Below, piece by piece: positions 51,930-60,524 of a stretch of DNA of 64,000 nt. The notes under the pieces were generated by a model, which was not told where the DNA came from, searched no databases, and saw nothing but the letters and a program-made list of their open reading frames with translations. A program made the translations under genes and the position numbers. This stretch comes from DAOPYU01 sp942493245. Lineage in GTDB: Bacteria; Sumerlaeota; Sumerlaeia; UBA8349. The stretch covers positions 4,898,001 through 4,962,000 of the forward strand of contig OW818685.1 of assembly GCA_942493245.1 (NCBI GenBank), given 5' to 3'. The first letter of the stretch is position 1. Every line of letters starts with the position of its first letter.

Positions 51930-52772
51930 TCACAAATGCGTTGGATTATCCACTCCGAACACCACTTGTCCCGTGGTTATCTGGTGGGCTATTTTCCCCA
52001 TGTTTTCCTCCGTCGCTTCTACCGAGGCGATTGTGAAGTAATCCTTGTTTCCCGCGTCTTTTGCCGACCCACCGAGAGAAAAAATTCGTTTCTCGTCAAA
52101 CACAACCCAGCGATCATGCAGGTCGGATTGAAGAACCAACGAATAAAACTGAGAACCGACTTCCTGAGCATACAATCTCGATATGTCCAGGAACTCCTCC
52201 CACCGGCTCTTATCCTTTTTCCCTGCTTTTTCACCTGGTTCTGATGTCACAAGGGTAACCATAACCCCCGGACGAAGATGAGCGATAAACCGGTGGAACA
52301 ACGAAGCACTCATGAATGGGTCAAGCCACGTGATGGACTTGGAGGTATTTGATTCGCACAACTCCCGCAATCTACAATACGCGGTAAAGGGACTTCCAGC
52401 CTCCAGGATCACGGATGTCCTTGGGATGGGAACCGCATCCAATGCAGACTTTGCATCCAGGAAGGAACTTCTGACTACGTCGGCCAAAAGCATTCCATGG
52501 ATTAATCTGTCCTTAAATGCATCCAAAGCCATGGAGAAATTATGAATCTCAATAGCGTATTGATGCCCTGGCTGACTTTTACAAAAGTCGTAGAATGTCT
52601 GGAATAGAACGGGATACTCGGCGAAATAACGAGCCAATGTTTCCGCTTTCTCTTGTTCATCGTATTCAACTGGGTTCTCGATAAGATGGAATAACGGTCC
52701 GAAGAGCATCCCGAGTTTCACATAGATGTCATGTTTTTCCTGGAGACGGTCCACAAGTACACCTCCTTTCAT
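51930..52772 (-). CDS. PLD-like domain protein, unknown role
   Basis: 280 residues, no signal peptide. The N-terminal ~130 residues are helical (VDRLQEKHDIYVKLGMLF, YFAEYPVLFQTFYDFCKS). The C-terminal part reads ITWLDPFMSASLFHRFIAHL, MVTLVTSE, then LHDRWVVFDEKRIFSLGGSAKDAGNKDYF. This resembles the H-x-K/R...GG(S)S core of phospholipase D-like nucleases/transferases found in some defence and restriction systems. A single core is seen, so it may act as a dimer or be inactive. Base composition is visibly more AT-rich than neighbours, a hint of transfer. Confidence 0.7.
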   Translation of the reverse strand: MKGGVLVDRLQEKHDIYVKLGMLFGPLFHLIENPVEYDEQEKAETLARYFAEYPVLFQTFYDFCKSQPGHQYAIEIHNFSMALDAFKDRLIHGMLLADVVRSSFLDAKSALDAVPIPRTSVILEAGSPFTAYCRLRELCESNTSKSITWLDPFMSASLFHRFIAHLRPGVMVTLVTSEPGEKAGKKDKSRWEEFLDISRLYAQEVGSQFYSLVLQSDLHDRWVVFDEKRIFSLGGSAKDAGNKDYFTIASVEATEENMGKIAHQITTGQVVFGVDNPTHL

Positions 52773-52793
52773 TCTTCACAGCTCTCTCCCCCC

Positions 52794-54569
52794 TCACCTC
52801 CCCACCGCCTCCAACAGTTCCCTCCTCGCCTGTCGGAAAGCGGGGACACTTGTTTCGTAACGGTTGAAGTCGAGGATGAGACGCTGGGCGAGGCGTTGGG
52901 CCGCTTCTGCGTCTCGGTCGGCCAGTTGGCTCAGAAGTTCGTAGTCGGCGATGCCGTCGCGCATGGCTTCGTTGCGGATGGAGTCGAGGGGCTGGCCGTC
53001 GGGGCCGGGGTAGATGATCGCGCAGTCGCCCGCGGGCAGGTAGGTCGAGGCGTTGTTCTGGATCGTGTCCACGAACGGGTCGCCCTGCCACCAGTTGTAG
53101 CCCCAGTGCAGGTAGCCCGTGGCGCCGTAGCGGAAGTTGAGCCAGTGCAGGAGGCGCGTGAGGACGAGCGGTTGCTCGATGAAGCGGTTGGCGTACTCGC
53201 CCTGCGGGTACATGCAGGTGTAGAACCAGACCTCGTCGCCCTGGCGCTGGCGCTCCTGATAGTGCGCGTAGTCGTCGTGAAAGTAGTTGAGCTGCGGCAC
53301 CCAGATCTGGATGGCCCCGGCGAGATCCTTCGTGTGGCACGCCTCGATGACGCGCAGCTCGGGCGCATGCTTCTGCGCCAGCGCGGACAGGGCGCGATAC
53401 GACACGATGTTGCCCTTCACCGGCTCGTCGGCCAGGTGCTGCATGTACTGACCGAGCCACCCCTTCTCGCGCAGGTGGGCGACGAGCGCGGGGAAGAAGC
53501 GCGCGTAGAAGGCGTCCGCCTCGGCGCTCGACGGTTCGACTTTCTCGCGCACCGCCTGGCCGTCGCGGACCTTCACTATCTGGACGTTGAACGGCCCTTC
53601 CCAATCGCCCACGCGGCGGCCGATGTGCTCGCCCTCGATGCGACCGATCACCCCTTCGTCTATCATGATCTGAACGGCGCGGTCGAAGCGCGTGAAATCC
53701 ATCCCGAGCGACCCGTCGGCCTGAACCGAGAACTCGGCCATGTCGAGCGGGGACAGGAGCGCCGTGTTCTGGCGGTGCGCCGCCATGTTGCGGGCGTAGG
53801 CGCGCAGCTGCGACCAGTAGCGGTCCGAGTACCGCTCGATCCAGTCCTTGCGCCCGAGGCTGTTCATCTGGAACCAGTTGGTGACCCACAGGCGCGACTT
53901 TCCGACCGTCGCGGCGTACACGCGCACAGCCACGGGGAAGTCCACGGCGAAGTCCCGTCCCTCCGCGCGGCCCGACAGGTGCAGGTGTCCCCGATACACA
54001 CCCGGCTGGGCGTCCAGCGCGATGGGCAGCGTGACCCACACGGCCTGCGCCTCGCCCGGCTGGACAGACACGGGCGCGCCCGTGTCGAGGTAGTCGGGGT
54101 ACGCCGCCGGGGGCTTGCGCAGCTGGAGACTCGAGACCTGGGGCGTGGGCTTCGCGACCTGCACATCCTGCAGAAAACGCACCTGGGCTTTGTCGGTGGT
54201 GAGTTTCGTCCAGCCACGCTCGAGGCGGAGCGGCCCGAGCGACGCAGTCAACCCCTCGACCGCGCCGACGCTCCGCGCGATCACCTGCAACGTGGCATGT
54301 TCGCCGCGCGCCACCTCGGCGACCGCTTCTTCGAGCGTCTCGCCCGGCTGCGCGTCGCGGAAAATCTTAATGAGCGGATCGGCGGCCCAGATCTGAAGGC
54401 CTGTCCCTTTTTCTCCGGCGGCCAGTTTCGCGAGCCGCGCGTCGGGTTGCGCGCCCTTCCGAACGACCACGCACCCCGCCGTCAGCACCGCCAGCGCCAC
54501 CGGGAGAGTGATAAAGAGGGACATCCTCAAGACAGAATGAAAAAGGAACCGACTCGAATGCTGTTGCAT
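52794..54569 (-). CDS. DUF4091 lipoprotein, putative glycoside-hydrolase-like
   Basis: 591 residues with a lipoprotein signal (ITLPVALAVLTAGC). A DUF4091-type arrangement: beta-sandwich N-domain (residues ~60-190), then a TIM-barrel-like centre (RYWSQLRAYARNMAAHRQNTALL, HLREKGWLGQYMQHLADEPV, RVIEACHTKDLAGAIQIWVPQLNYF), with conserved HWGYNWWQGDPF and YPAGDCAIIYPG-like strings near the C-terminus. These proteins are common in polysaccharide loci of PVC bacteria and Bacteroidota; enzymatic function is largely unproved. It ends the minus-strand sugar cluster. Start chosen at 54569 after AAAGGCGG. Confidence 0.88.
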   Translation of the reverse strand: MQQHSSRFLFHSVLRMSLFITLPVALAVLTAGCVVVRKGAQPDARLAKLAAGEKGTGLQIWAADPLIKIFRDAQPGETLEEAVAEVARGEHATLQVIARSVGAVEGLTASLGPLRLERGWTKLTTDKAQVRFLQDVQVAKPTPQVSSLQLRKPPAAYPDYLDTGAPVSVQPGEAQAVWVTLPIALDAQPGVYRGHLHLSGRAEGRDFAVDFPVAVRVYAATVGKSRLWVTNWFQMNSLGRKDWIERYSDRYWSQLRAYARNMAAHRQNTALLSPLDMAEFSVQADGSLGMDFTRFDRAVQIMIDEGVIGRIEGEHIGRRVGDWEGPFNVQIVKVRDGQAVREKVEPSSAEADAFYARFFPALVAHLREKGWLGQYMQHLADEPVKGNIVSYRALSALAQKHAPELRVIEACHTKDLAGAIQIWVPQLNYFHDDYAHYQERQRQGDEVWFYTCMYPQGEYANRFIEQPLVLTRLLHWLNFRYGATGYLHWGYNWWQGDPFVDTIQNNASTYLPAGDCAIIYPGPDGQPLDSIRNEAMRDGIADYELLSQLADRDAEAAQRLAQRLILDFNRYETSVPAFRQARRELLEAVGR

Positions 54570-54646
54570 GGTTCAACCGCCTTTCGCCGTGGCCTGGTAC
54601 CGCTGAGACAGAACAACTACAATACAATTTCAAGACAAAACCGCAA

Positions 54647-54719
54647 GACAGGATCACAGGATTAACAGGATAGAATGCGAGGAATTTTCAATCCATCCTG
54701 TCCATCCTGTGATCCTGTC
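54647..54719. repeat. GACAGGATCACAGGAT inverted repeat
   Basis: GACAGGATCACAGGATTAAC (54647) is complemented by ATCCTGTCCATCCTGTGATC and onward (54694-54719). It sits between the isomerase/epimerase stop (54736) and the DUF4091 start, followed by a T/A-rich stretch. It is a small palindromic repeat of a kind I associate with PVC genomes. Confidence 0.6.
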
Positions 54720-54735
54720 AAAAAAATCCGCTCTC

Positions 54736-55554
54736 TCAGGCCTTCCAGAACCGCCGCAGGTGCTCGATACTTTTCCGGGCGATCGTCTCGGGGTCGGGAT
54801 CGTACTTGAACACCTCGACCGAGAGCCAGCGGTCCCACCCGATTTCGTCCAGCGCCGCCGCGATGGGCGCATAGTCCACCTCGCCCATCCCCGGCCCGTA
54901 CAGGTTCGCGTCGTTCACGTGGACGTGCCCCACCTCGTCCGCCGTCACCTGGCGGATCACCTGCTCGATCGGCTGCGCCTCCGACGCCATCGCCTTGACG
55001 TCCAGGTGGACCTTGAGGGCGGGGTGGTCGAGTTCGAGCATCATCCGCCGGGCCTCGCCGACCGTGTTGAGAAAATCCGTCTCGGCGGGCGAGAGCGGTT
55101 CGAGACAGAACACGCTCCCCGCCGCCTGCGCATGGTCCAGGAGCGACGCAAACAGGTCGCGCAGCCGCCCCCACGCGTACTCCCACGTCTGACCGCACGT
55201 GAGGCTGCGCTGCTTGGGCGAACCGAACACCAGCACGCTCCCGCCCAGGTCGTGGTTCAGGTCCACGAGCGCCCGCACGTAATCGCGCGTGCGCGTCCAC
55301 ACCGCCTCGTCGGGCGTGGTCGCGTGGACACCCTCCACGCCCGCCAGAAGCCAGTGCAGCCCCACCACCTCAAGCCCGGCCTCCTCGACGATCCGGCGCG
55401 TCTCGCGCCGCTGCTCCAAAGAAAGCGTGTCCGCCCGTTTTGCGAGGGTGAACGGCGCGATCTCGACACCGTTGTACCCCAGGCGGCGCGCCGTGGCGCA
55501 GGCCTGGTCCAGCGGCTGGTTCTCGAACATCTCATTGCAGAAAGCAAAGCGCAT
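54736..55554 (-). CDS. Sugar phosphate isomerase/epimerase-type TIM barrel
   Basis: 272 residues, cytoplasmic (no signal). Xylose-isomerase-like/AP-endonuclease-2 barrel: GYNGVEIAPFTL, GLEVVGLHWLLAG, VFCLEPLSPAETDFLNT (metal-ligand Glu), KVHLDVKAM (Asp), VGHVHVNDANLYGPGMGEVDY (His and His/Asp pair) and LSVEVFKY. Divalent-metal epimerases or isomerases of sugars and keto-sugars share this layout. Neighbouring DUF1080 and Tat-exported relatives suggest work on keto-sugars, as an inference. ATG at 55554 follows GGAGGCTCC. Confidence 0.88.
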   Translation of the reverse strand: MRFAFCNEMFENQPLDQACATARRLGYNGVEIAPFTLAKRADTLSLEQRRETRRIVEEAGLEVVGLHWLLAGVEGVHATTPDEAVWTRTRDYVRALVDLNHDLGGSVLVFGSPKQRSLTCGQTWEYAWGRLRDLFASLLDHAQAAGSVFCLEPLSPAETDFLNTVGEARRMMLELDHPALKVHLDVKAMASEAQPIEQVIRQVTADEVGHVHVNDANLYGPGMGEVDYAPIAAALDEIGWDRWLSVEVFKYDPDPETIARKSIEHLRRFWKA

Positions 55555-55570
55555 GGGAGCCTCCGGGGAA

Positions 55571-55609
55571 ATGAGAATGGATAATGGACAATTGATAACT
55601 GATAACTGA
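55571..55609. repeat. AT-rich short repeat, third copy
   Basis: GAGAATGGATAATGGACAAT followed by TGATAACTGATAACTGA lies 17 bases upstream of the isomerase/epimerase start. It is related to 4010-4046 and 9265-9306. Confidence 0.55.
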
Positions 55610-55611
55610 AA

Positions 55612-55642
55612 CCGATCCGGCGGGAATGACCCGCCGGATCGG
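55612..55642 (-). terminator. Perfect 13-bp hairpin after the Tat isomerase gene
   Basis: CCGATCCGGCGGG (55612-55624) pairs with CCCGCCGGATCGG (55630-55642) around AATGA. On the minus strand it is followed by TTTCAGTTATC. It lies between the 55818 gene's end and the 54736 gene's start and probably separates their transcripts. Confidence 0.5.
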
Positions 55643-55706
55643 GAAACGCGTTAATTGGAGCCGTTGACCAAAATAATCTTTATGATCCTCGGGAAGATCT
55701 TACATT

Positions 55707-55734
55707 CGTCATCCCCGCGAAAGCGGGGATGACG
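55707..55734. repeat. CGTCATCCCCGCG palindrome
   Basis: CGTCATCCCCGCG and CGGGGATGACG form a perfect palindrome around AAAG. It is the same family as the inverted pair at 34364-34485. Confidence 0.55.
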
Positions 55735-55817
55735 AAAAAAATGGTTGAGCCGGGGAGAATTCATGCTCGCTGATTCCTATTGGCCATTACTCTGGACACA
55801 CCGACATCAAACGCCTC

Positions 55818-56699
55818 TCACGGCAGGTAGCACGGCTCCGGACACGTGGCCGCGATCTTCTTGCGGATGAACTCGAACGACTCGCGCATGCCCGGCATCG
55901 GGTTCTTCTCGTCCTTCTCGTACTCCAGCGCGATGTGTCCCTGAAATTTCATGTCGAGCAGAGCCTTGAACACACCCTGCACATCCACCACGCCCCGGCC
56001 CACCTCGACGGGCGACCCCTTCGCCTCGCGCAGCGTCATGTCCTTGATGTGGAAGTCGTGGAGACGGTCCTTGACCTTCTCGATCACCTCGAGTTCCTTC
56101 TCGCCCAGGCGCACCGTGTGCCCCACGTCAATGCACACGCCGAGGCGCTTGTCGAACGGCTGAACCAGCCGGTAGGCGTCGAGCGCCGACGGGTACAGTT
56201 TGTCGCCAGGACCGTGGTTGTGGATCGCCACGCGGATGTCGAACTCTTTGACCATCTTGTCGAGCGTCGGGATCGCCTCCGGGGCGGGCGCAGCCACCAT
56301 GACCGGCGCTCCCGTGTCGCGCACGTACTCGAACGCGCTGCGGATCTGCTTTTCGTCGTTCTTCAGGTAGATCACTCCGCAGCCGGCCAGCGTCAATCCC
56401 GCTTCGCGCACGGCCTTGGCGGCTTCCTTGCGCTGCTCGGGCGTCGAGTTCATCGGCAGGTGCATGTCCTTCAGCGTGATGTAGCGCACGCCCAGTTCCT
56501 TTGTCATCTTGAGCGCTTCCAGAAGCGGGAACCCGCGCAGCGAGTAGGACGCCACACCCAGATTCAACCCGCAATCCGGGTCGAGCGCCCGACTTGACGT
56601 TTCCACCGCCCGGGCAAATGAAGAAAGTCCGGAGGCCAACACCCCCGCTCCGGCCACCGCCAGAAAACCGCGCCGGTTCATGCTCCGCGAATCAGTCAT
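55818..56699 (-). CDS. Tat-exported sugar phosphate isomerase/epimerase
   Basis: 293 residues. The N-terminus SMNRRGFLAVAGAGVLASGLSSFARA is a twin-arginine signal, so a folded, probably metal-loaded enzyme is exported. The barrel shows SYSLRGFPLLEALKMTKELGV, RVAIHNHGPGD, VCIDVGHTVR, FHIKDMTLRE and HIALEYEKDEKNP, with the Glu/Asp/His metal ligands of the family. It lies 35 bases downstream of the DUF1080 gene on the same strand. Periplasmic keto-sugar epimerisation or elimination is inferred. Confidence 0.9.
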   Translation of the reverse strand: MTDSRSMNRRGFLAVAGAGVLASGLSSFARAVETSSRALDPDCGLNLGVASYSLRGFPLLEALKMTKELGVRYITLKDMHLPMNSTPEQRKEAAKAVREAGLTLAGCGVIYLKNDEKQIRSAFEYVRDTGAPVMVAAPAPEAIPTLDKMVKEFDIRVAIHNHGPGDKLYPSALDAYRLVQPFDKRLGVCIDVGHTVRLGEKELEVIEKVKDRLHDFHIKDMTLREAKGSPVEVGRGVVDVQGVFKALLDMKFQGHIALEYEKDEKNPMPGMRESFEFIRKKIAATCPEPCYLP

Positions 56700-56734
56700 C
56701 GTTCTATTTCTCCTTCGGCCCTTCCGGGCAAAAT

Positions 56735-57515
56735 TTACTGTCCCGCCTGGCCGTCCCCCGTCTTTTCTCCCTCGGCTGGCGGCGGCATGAGCGGCGCGAT
56801 CCAGACATTGCGAAACTGAACCCGCGCGCCGTGGTCCTGCAAAAAGATCGGCCCCGGGTCCGGACCTTCCTTGTCTCCAGCGCCCGTCTTGTCGGTTAAC
56901 TCCACGTCATTGTGAATCGCCTCGTCGTTCAACAGAACCGTGATGCGCGCGTTTTCGGTCTTGGACACCTGGCCATTTACTTCCCGAAAACGAGCGGCTC
57001 GAAACGCGATGTTGAGCGATTGCCACTCGCCGCGCCGTCCGCACGCATTGGTGTCAGGCGCTTTTTGTTTGTAGATCGCGCCACAGATGCCCGGGTTCAC
57101 TTCCATCCCAAAGGAATCCATAATCTGAATCTCGTAGCGCCGCTGCAGATAAAGCCCACTGTTCGTTTCCCCCCTCGAGCGGCAGGCGAAACTCGACATG
57201 GAGCCGGAAATCGGTAAAATTGCGCCGCGTCTGGATTCCCACCAGATTGGGCCGCCCATCCGGGAAATTGGTCTGCGGCGCCGTTTCCAGAACAAGCCCC
57301 GTGAAGCGCCACCGCACCGGCCCGCCATCCTGATCGGTCCATTGGGTAAACGCGTTGCCATCGAAAAGCGGTCTGCCGTCCGCCGGAATCACCGGCAGTT
57401 CTTCCACCAACACCGCTTTTTTCGGCGCACAACCCGCTCCCACGCACACGATTGCAACCACGGCGAGGCAAAGTCTCAATCCCCGGCTGAATATTTGAAA
57501 ACGCTGGCTTCTCAA
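56735..57515 (-). pseudogene. DUF1080 (3-keto-disaccharide hydrolase family) lipoprotein, frameshifted
   Basis: The frame starts at 57515 with a lipoprotein signal (AVVAIVCVGAGC) and the DUF1080 opening PLFDGNAFTQWT, NLVGIQTRRNFTDFRLHVEFRLP. It then goes out of frame at a six-C run (57169-57174 on the plus strand). With one base fewer it continues NSGLYLQRRYEIQIMDSFG, ITVLLNDEAIHNDVEL, GPIFLQDHGARVQFRNVWI to the stop at 56735. Both halves match one family, so the ancestral gene was ~259 residues. Family members hydrolyse 3-keto-glucosides. It may be a true null or a homopolymer error. Confidence 0.82.
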
Positions 57516-57578
57516 GAGAACGTCCTTTCTATCAAGACAGATTTATTTCCCGTTCATCCCCACCCAGGAGGGACAGCC

Positions 57579-58607
57579 TCACTTCTTTTCCTCTCCGGCC
57601 TTCTCATCCGTTTTTTGTTCGGGGGCCTGTGCCTTCTGGCTCCCTGCCGCCGCGTACCGCTCATACGCCTCGGCCACTTTGCCAGTCTGAGCGTCCCCTT
57701 TGTGGAAATAGAACCGGTACCGGAATGTCACGCTTTCTCCCTTGGGGATCTTCAGATCGCCCGTACCCGCCGGTTTTTTCTCGAAATCATGCTGTCCAAA
57801 GGGGTTTGCGGCAAACAGACCGTAGTCGCGCACGTGCCACCACGTGGGAAAGCGCGGATTCGAGGGGTGCTCGAAAATGGCCACCCCGACCGTCTCACCC
57901 TCGACCGGACCGTAGTAATCGCACCACTTGGCGCGCTTGCCCCAGGTGTCCTTGTCTGTTGCTCCTTCGCTGTTGACAATTTTTCCCTTGCCCACGTCGC
58001 CGGTCATCGAAAGCGTCGGAGCCAGACGAATCGCCATCGAGCCTTCCTTGGTGTCCCCGAAAACGACATCGCCTTCCGACGCATGGATCGTCACATTGAA
58101 GTCCATCATCGGGCCGTCCGGCGTCTTGTAGAACCGGTGTTCACGCGTATCGGTACACACCACCTCGCCCTTCGCCGTCACCCACTTGTCCGTCGAAACA
58201 ATCACACCCTCCGTATCGCCCGAAGCCAGTTTTTTGAAATCCGTGTGGACAATCTTGCCGAAATCTTTTTCCTCCGACCAGAAGTCATGCCCGTTGACAC
58301 TGCCATGCGTGAACCACAGCGAACGGTGATGCGGATGATCCGTAGCCTCGTCCTTCCCCTTCTGCATCGGCCAGTTGCGAATCACGCATTTCCCGTTCGC
58401 GCCGATGATGGGGTAGAAGAACGGACGCGGGACATCCGTGTAGCAATACTCCGTGAACATTTCCCCGTCAATCTGCACCCGCAGCCGGTCGGCCAGACTC
58501 AACACATCAACCCCCGGCGCCGCCATCGCGCGCGACTGCAACGCGCAGCCGCACAGGATCGCGCAGCAACACAAGATCCCGCACACGAGCAAAGACCCTT
58601 TTTTCAT
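57579..58607 (-). CDS. DUF6807 (PmoA-like family) secreted protein
   Basis: 342 residues with a lipoprotein-like signal (LLVCGILCCCAILCGCA). Family strings: PFFYPIIGANGKCVIRNWPM, DHPHHRSLWFTHGSVNGHDFW, FGDTKEGSMAIRLAPTLS, NSEGATDKDTWGKRAKWCDYYG and HVRDYGLFAANPFGQHDF. The C-terminus is Lys/Glu-rich. DUF6807 proteins occur in carbohydrate loci of Bacteroidota and PVC bacteria; some automated annotations label them 'methane oxygenase PmoA', which is unsupported here. It lies between two sugar enzymes, consistent with keto-sugar metabolism. Confidence 0.87.
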   Translation of the reverse strand: MKKGSLLVCGILCCCAILCGCALQSRAMAAPGVDVLSLADRLRVQIDGEMFTEYCYTDVPRPFFYPIIGANGKCVIRNWPMQKGKDEATDHPHHRSLWFTHGSVNGHDFWSEEKDFGKIVHTDFKKLASGDTEGVIVSTDKWVTAKGEVVCTDTREHRFYKTPDGPMMDFNVTIHASEGDVVFGDTKEGSMAIRLAPTLSMTGDVGKGKIVNSEGATDKDTWGKRAKWCDYYGPVEGETVGVAIFEHPSNPRFPTWWHVRDYGLFAANPFGQHDFEKKPAGTGDLKIPKGESVTFRYRFYFHKGDAQTGKVAEAYERYAAAGSQKAQAPEQKTDEKAGEEKK

Positions 58608-58697
58608 GATAATCCCTCCTTCAACGCCGATACCCCGTCAGAATCGCGACCCACCGCGCGTTCACCCGTTCGAACACGCTGATCCCCAACCCGTCGC

Positions 58698-59600
58698 TCA
58701 CCCAGCAGCCTGGGCCTTCTTCACCATATCGAGAAACACCGCGCACTGTTCCTTCAGCGCGGCGACCCGATCCTTCGGTTCTGTCCGCGCCTCCAGGCAC
58801 ACCCACCCCGGGTAATCCTGTTTCACGAGCAGATTCATCAGATCCTGATACGGATAGGTTCCCTCGTTCAACTCGCGCACATGGACCGTCGCGCCCAACC
58901 GGTTCTTCACCCGATTGAAATTCCCCACCAACCCGTCGCCCTTCAGATCCTCATCGTTACAGTTCCAGCACACCTTCACATTCTTATGCGTGGCCACCTC
59001 CATAATCGCCTGAATCGTCGGCAATTCGCAACACGTCCCATGCACTTCCAGACGCACCTCCTGCCCCAGATCGGCTCCGAACGCGCCCAGTTCCTGAAGT
59101 GATCTCCCGATCTGCTCGATCGTGATCTTGCGGTCAACCCCCTTCTGGAAATCGTTCGGTTTAAATTTCACCCCAGAGGCGCCTACGTCGTGTCCCAATG
59201 TCAGGAAAGATTTCGCCCGTTCGATGGATTGTTTCAGTTTTGAGGCGTCGGCGCTGTCGAATGCCTCGTTGGTGCCCAGACCGACCAACTTGACCGGGCT
59301 GTCCGCAAACTGCTTCCGCACCTCGCGCCGCTGGTCGGCCGTCAGAGCCGGCTCCACCTTGTGTGCGTGTTCGGTGCGCAGTTCCACTCCCAGCACCCCG
59401 CACTCCGTCAGGTTTTTGATCAAGGTCGGCACATCCCAGTCCCGCCCCCACTGGTACGTCACGAAACCAAACCGCATTTTCGAACCCGGCTGCTCGGCCG
59501 CCCACACCGGCGTCTCGATTCCCCGAACGGCCAAGAGCGATAAAGCCGCACCCGCTTGAAATCCTCGCTTTAAAAAGATGCGCCGCGAAGCGTTCTGCAT
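58698..59600 (-). CDS. Exported sugar phosphate isomerase/epimerase, second Tat-type
   Basis: 300 residues from the ATG at 59600 (GGGGAGGACG upstream). The N-terminus ASRRIFLKRGFQAGAALSLLAVRG is a Tat signal. Barrel motifs: FGFVTYQWGRDWDVP, GVELRTEHAHKVEP, GASGVKFKPNDFQ, RLEVHGTCCELP, KVCWNCNDED (Asn where relatives have Asp) and VHVRELNEGTYPY. First gene of the minus-strand sugar cluster, 91 bases before the DUF6807 gene. Likely periplasmic carbohydrate chemistry; substrate unknown. Confidence 0.88.
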   Translation of the reverse strand: MQNASRRIFLKRGFQAGAALSLLAVRGIETPVWAAEQPGSKMRFGFVTYQWGRDWDVPTLIKNLTECGVLGVELRTEHAHKVEPALTADQRREVRKQFADSPVKLVGLGTNEAFDSADASKLKQSIERAKSFLTLGHDVGASGVKFKPNDFQKGVDRKITIEQIGRSLQELGAFGADLGQEVRLEVHGTCCELPTIQAIMEVATHKNVKVCWNCNDEDLKGDGLVGNFNRVKNRLGATVHVRELNEGTYPYQDLMNLLVKQDYPGWVCLEARTEPKDRVAALKEQCAVFLDMVKKAQAAG

Positions 59601-59794
59601 TCCCTCGTCCTCCCCTTGTCCCACGATACGGCCCGACAAGCCGGACCGTTGCGAATGTGCTTGTCCATTGACCGGATGAGTATGCGTTTCCCGTCGAAAG
59701 CTGTCAAGCAAGAACCCAATCCAGCAACCGCGCAGTTACAGGGCGGCAACGGCAATCGCCCGGCAGCGCCGTCTGTTTTTCGCCTTCCGGCTCC

Positions 59795-59831
59795 CCCAAA
59801 AAACGAAAACCCCCGCTCCAGGGAACGGGGG
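59795..59831 (-). terminator. Rho-independent terminator of the cold-shock gene
   Basis: CCCCCG (59810-59815) pairs with CGGGGG (59826-59831). On the minus strand the stem is followed by TTTTCGTTTTTT. It is 35 bases after the cold-shock gene's stop codon. Confidence 0.8.
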
Positions 59832-59866
59832 CGAAGGTTCGATTGTCCTTCTCATGAAGACATGCG

Positions 59867-60070
59867 TTACGCGGAACGCACATCCGTCGCTTCGGGGCCT
59901 TTGCGGCCCTGGCCAGGGGTGTACTGCACCTTCTGGCCTTCGCGGAGGGTCCGGAAACCATCCATGTTGATGTTCGAATGGTGGATGAAAAGATCCTCAC
60001 TACCATCGTCAGGGGCGATGAAACCAAACCCCTTCTGTTCGTTGAACCACTTGACTGTACCGGTGGGCAC
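59867..60070 (-). CDS. Cold-shock domain protein
   Basis: 67 residues, a single cold-shock OB-fold. RNP1 is KGFGFI and RNP2 is DLFIHHS, with MPTGTVKWFNEQ at the N-terminus and a C-terminal GRKGPEATDV. It binds single-stranded RNA/DNA as an RNA chaperone. The ATG at 60070 is preceded by GGAGGGTAGGC, a strong ribosome-binding site. Members are often controlled by a structured 5' leader; the ~450 bases upstream (60071-60524) have no gene. Confidence 0.95.
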   Translation of the reverse strand: MPTGTVKWFNEQKGFGFIAPDDGSEDLFIHHSNINMDGFRTLREGQKVQYTPGQGRKGPEATDVRSA

Positions 60071-60385
60071 GTGCCTACCCTCCTTACCTTTGAACTATGC
60101 GGGCTGCGCCACTGGCATCCTCGCCGTCCGATATTACCGGGCCGCGCAGAGGCCAACTATGCTTCAAGCCCACTCTCTTTTTGACTTTGCCAAAGCGGAA
60201 GGCGGACTGTCAATCAAAATTCGGAAAGATTTCGCTTAAAATGCAATCGGCTATAAGATAATTGTAATGAAAACTCACCCATCAGCGCCTTCAGGAAGAT
60301 TCAACTGGCGGCGCGGGACCATACAAACGACCCCTCTACGGGCGGCGATTCCGAGATTCCACGCTTTTCCCCTATCCCAAAACAA

Positions 60386-60505
60386 CTCGGGGGAGAAGGC
60401 CCTTTTCCAGGCCCTCTCCCCCGAGATCTTCGTTGCTTCTTACCCTTCGATTCCGACCGATCTCAGGCCCGCCATTCCGGCGGGAGGATATGCCTCCCGC
60501 CGGAA
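60386..60505 (-). terminator. Two strong hairpins after the giant at 60525
   Basis: First, TTCCGGCGGGAGG (60475-60487) pairs with CCTCCCGCCGGAA (60493-60505) around ATATG, 20 bases after the stop codon. Second, CTCGGGGGAGAAGGCC (from 60386) pairs with GGCCCTCTCCCCCGAG (to 60425), followed on the minus strand by TTGTTTTGGG. Together they form a convincing 3' end for the giant gene. Confidence 0.7.
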
Positions 60506-60524
60506 CAACTCACCTGTCCCCATT

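Noticed and set aside
52731..54665. 644-residue antisense frame over the DUF4091 gene
   Set aside because: Sense strand has a lipobox, ribosome-binding site and family motifs; the antisense frame has none.
57579..58607. Methane monooxygenase subunit PmoA
   Set aside because: The name is sometimes attached to this family, but the protein is a soluble exported DUF6807 protein without membrane-bound monooxygenase features.
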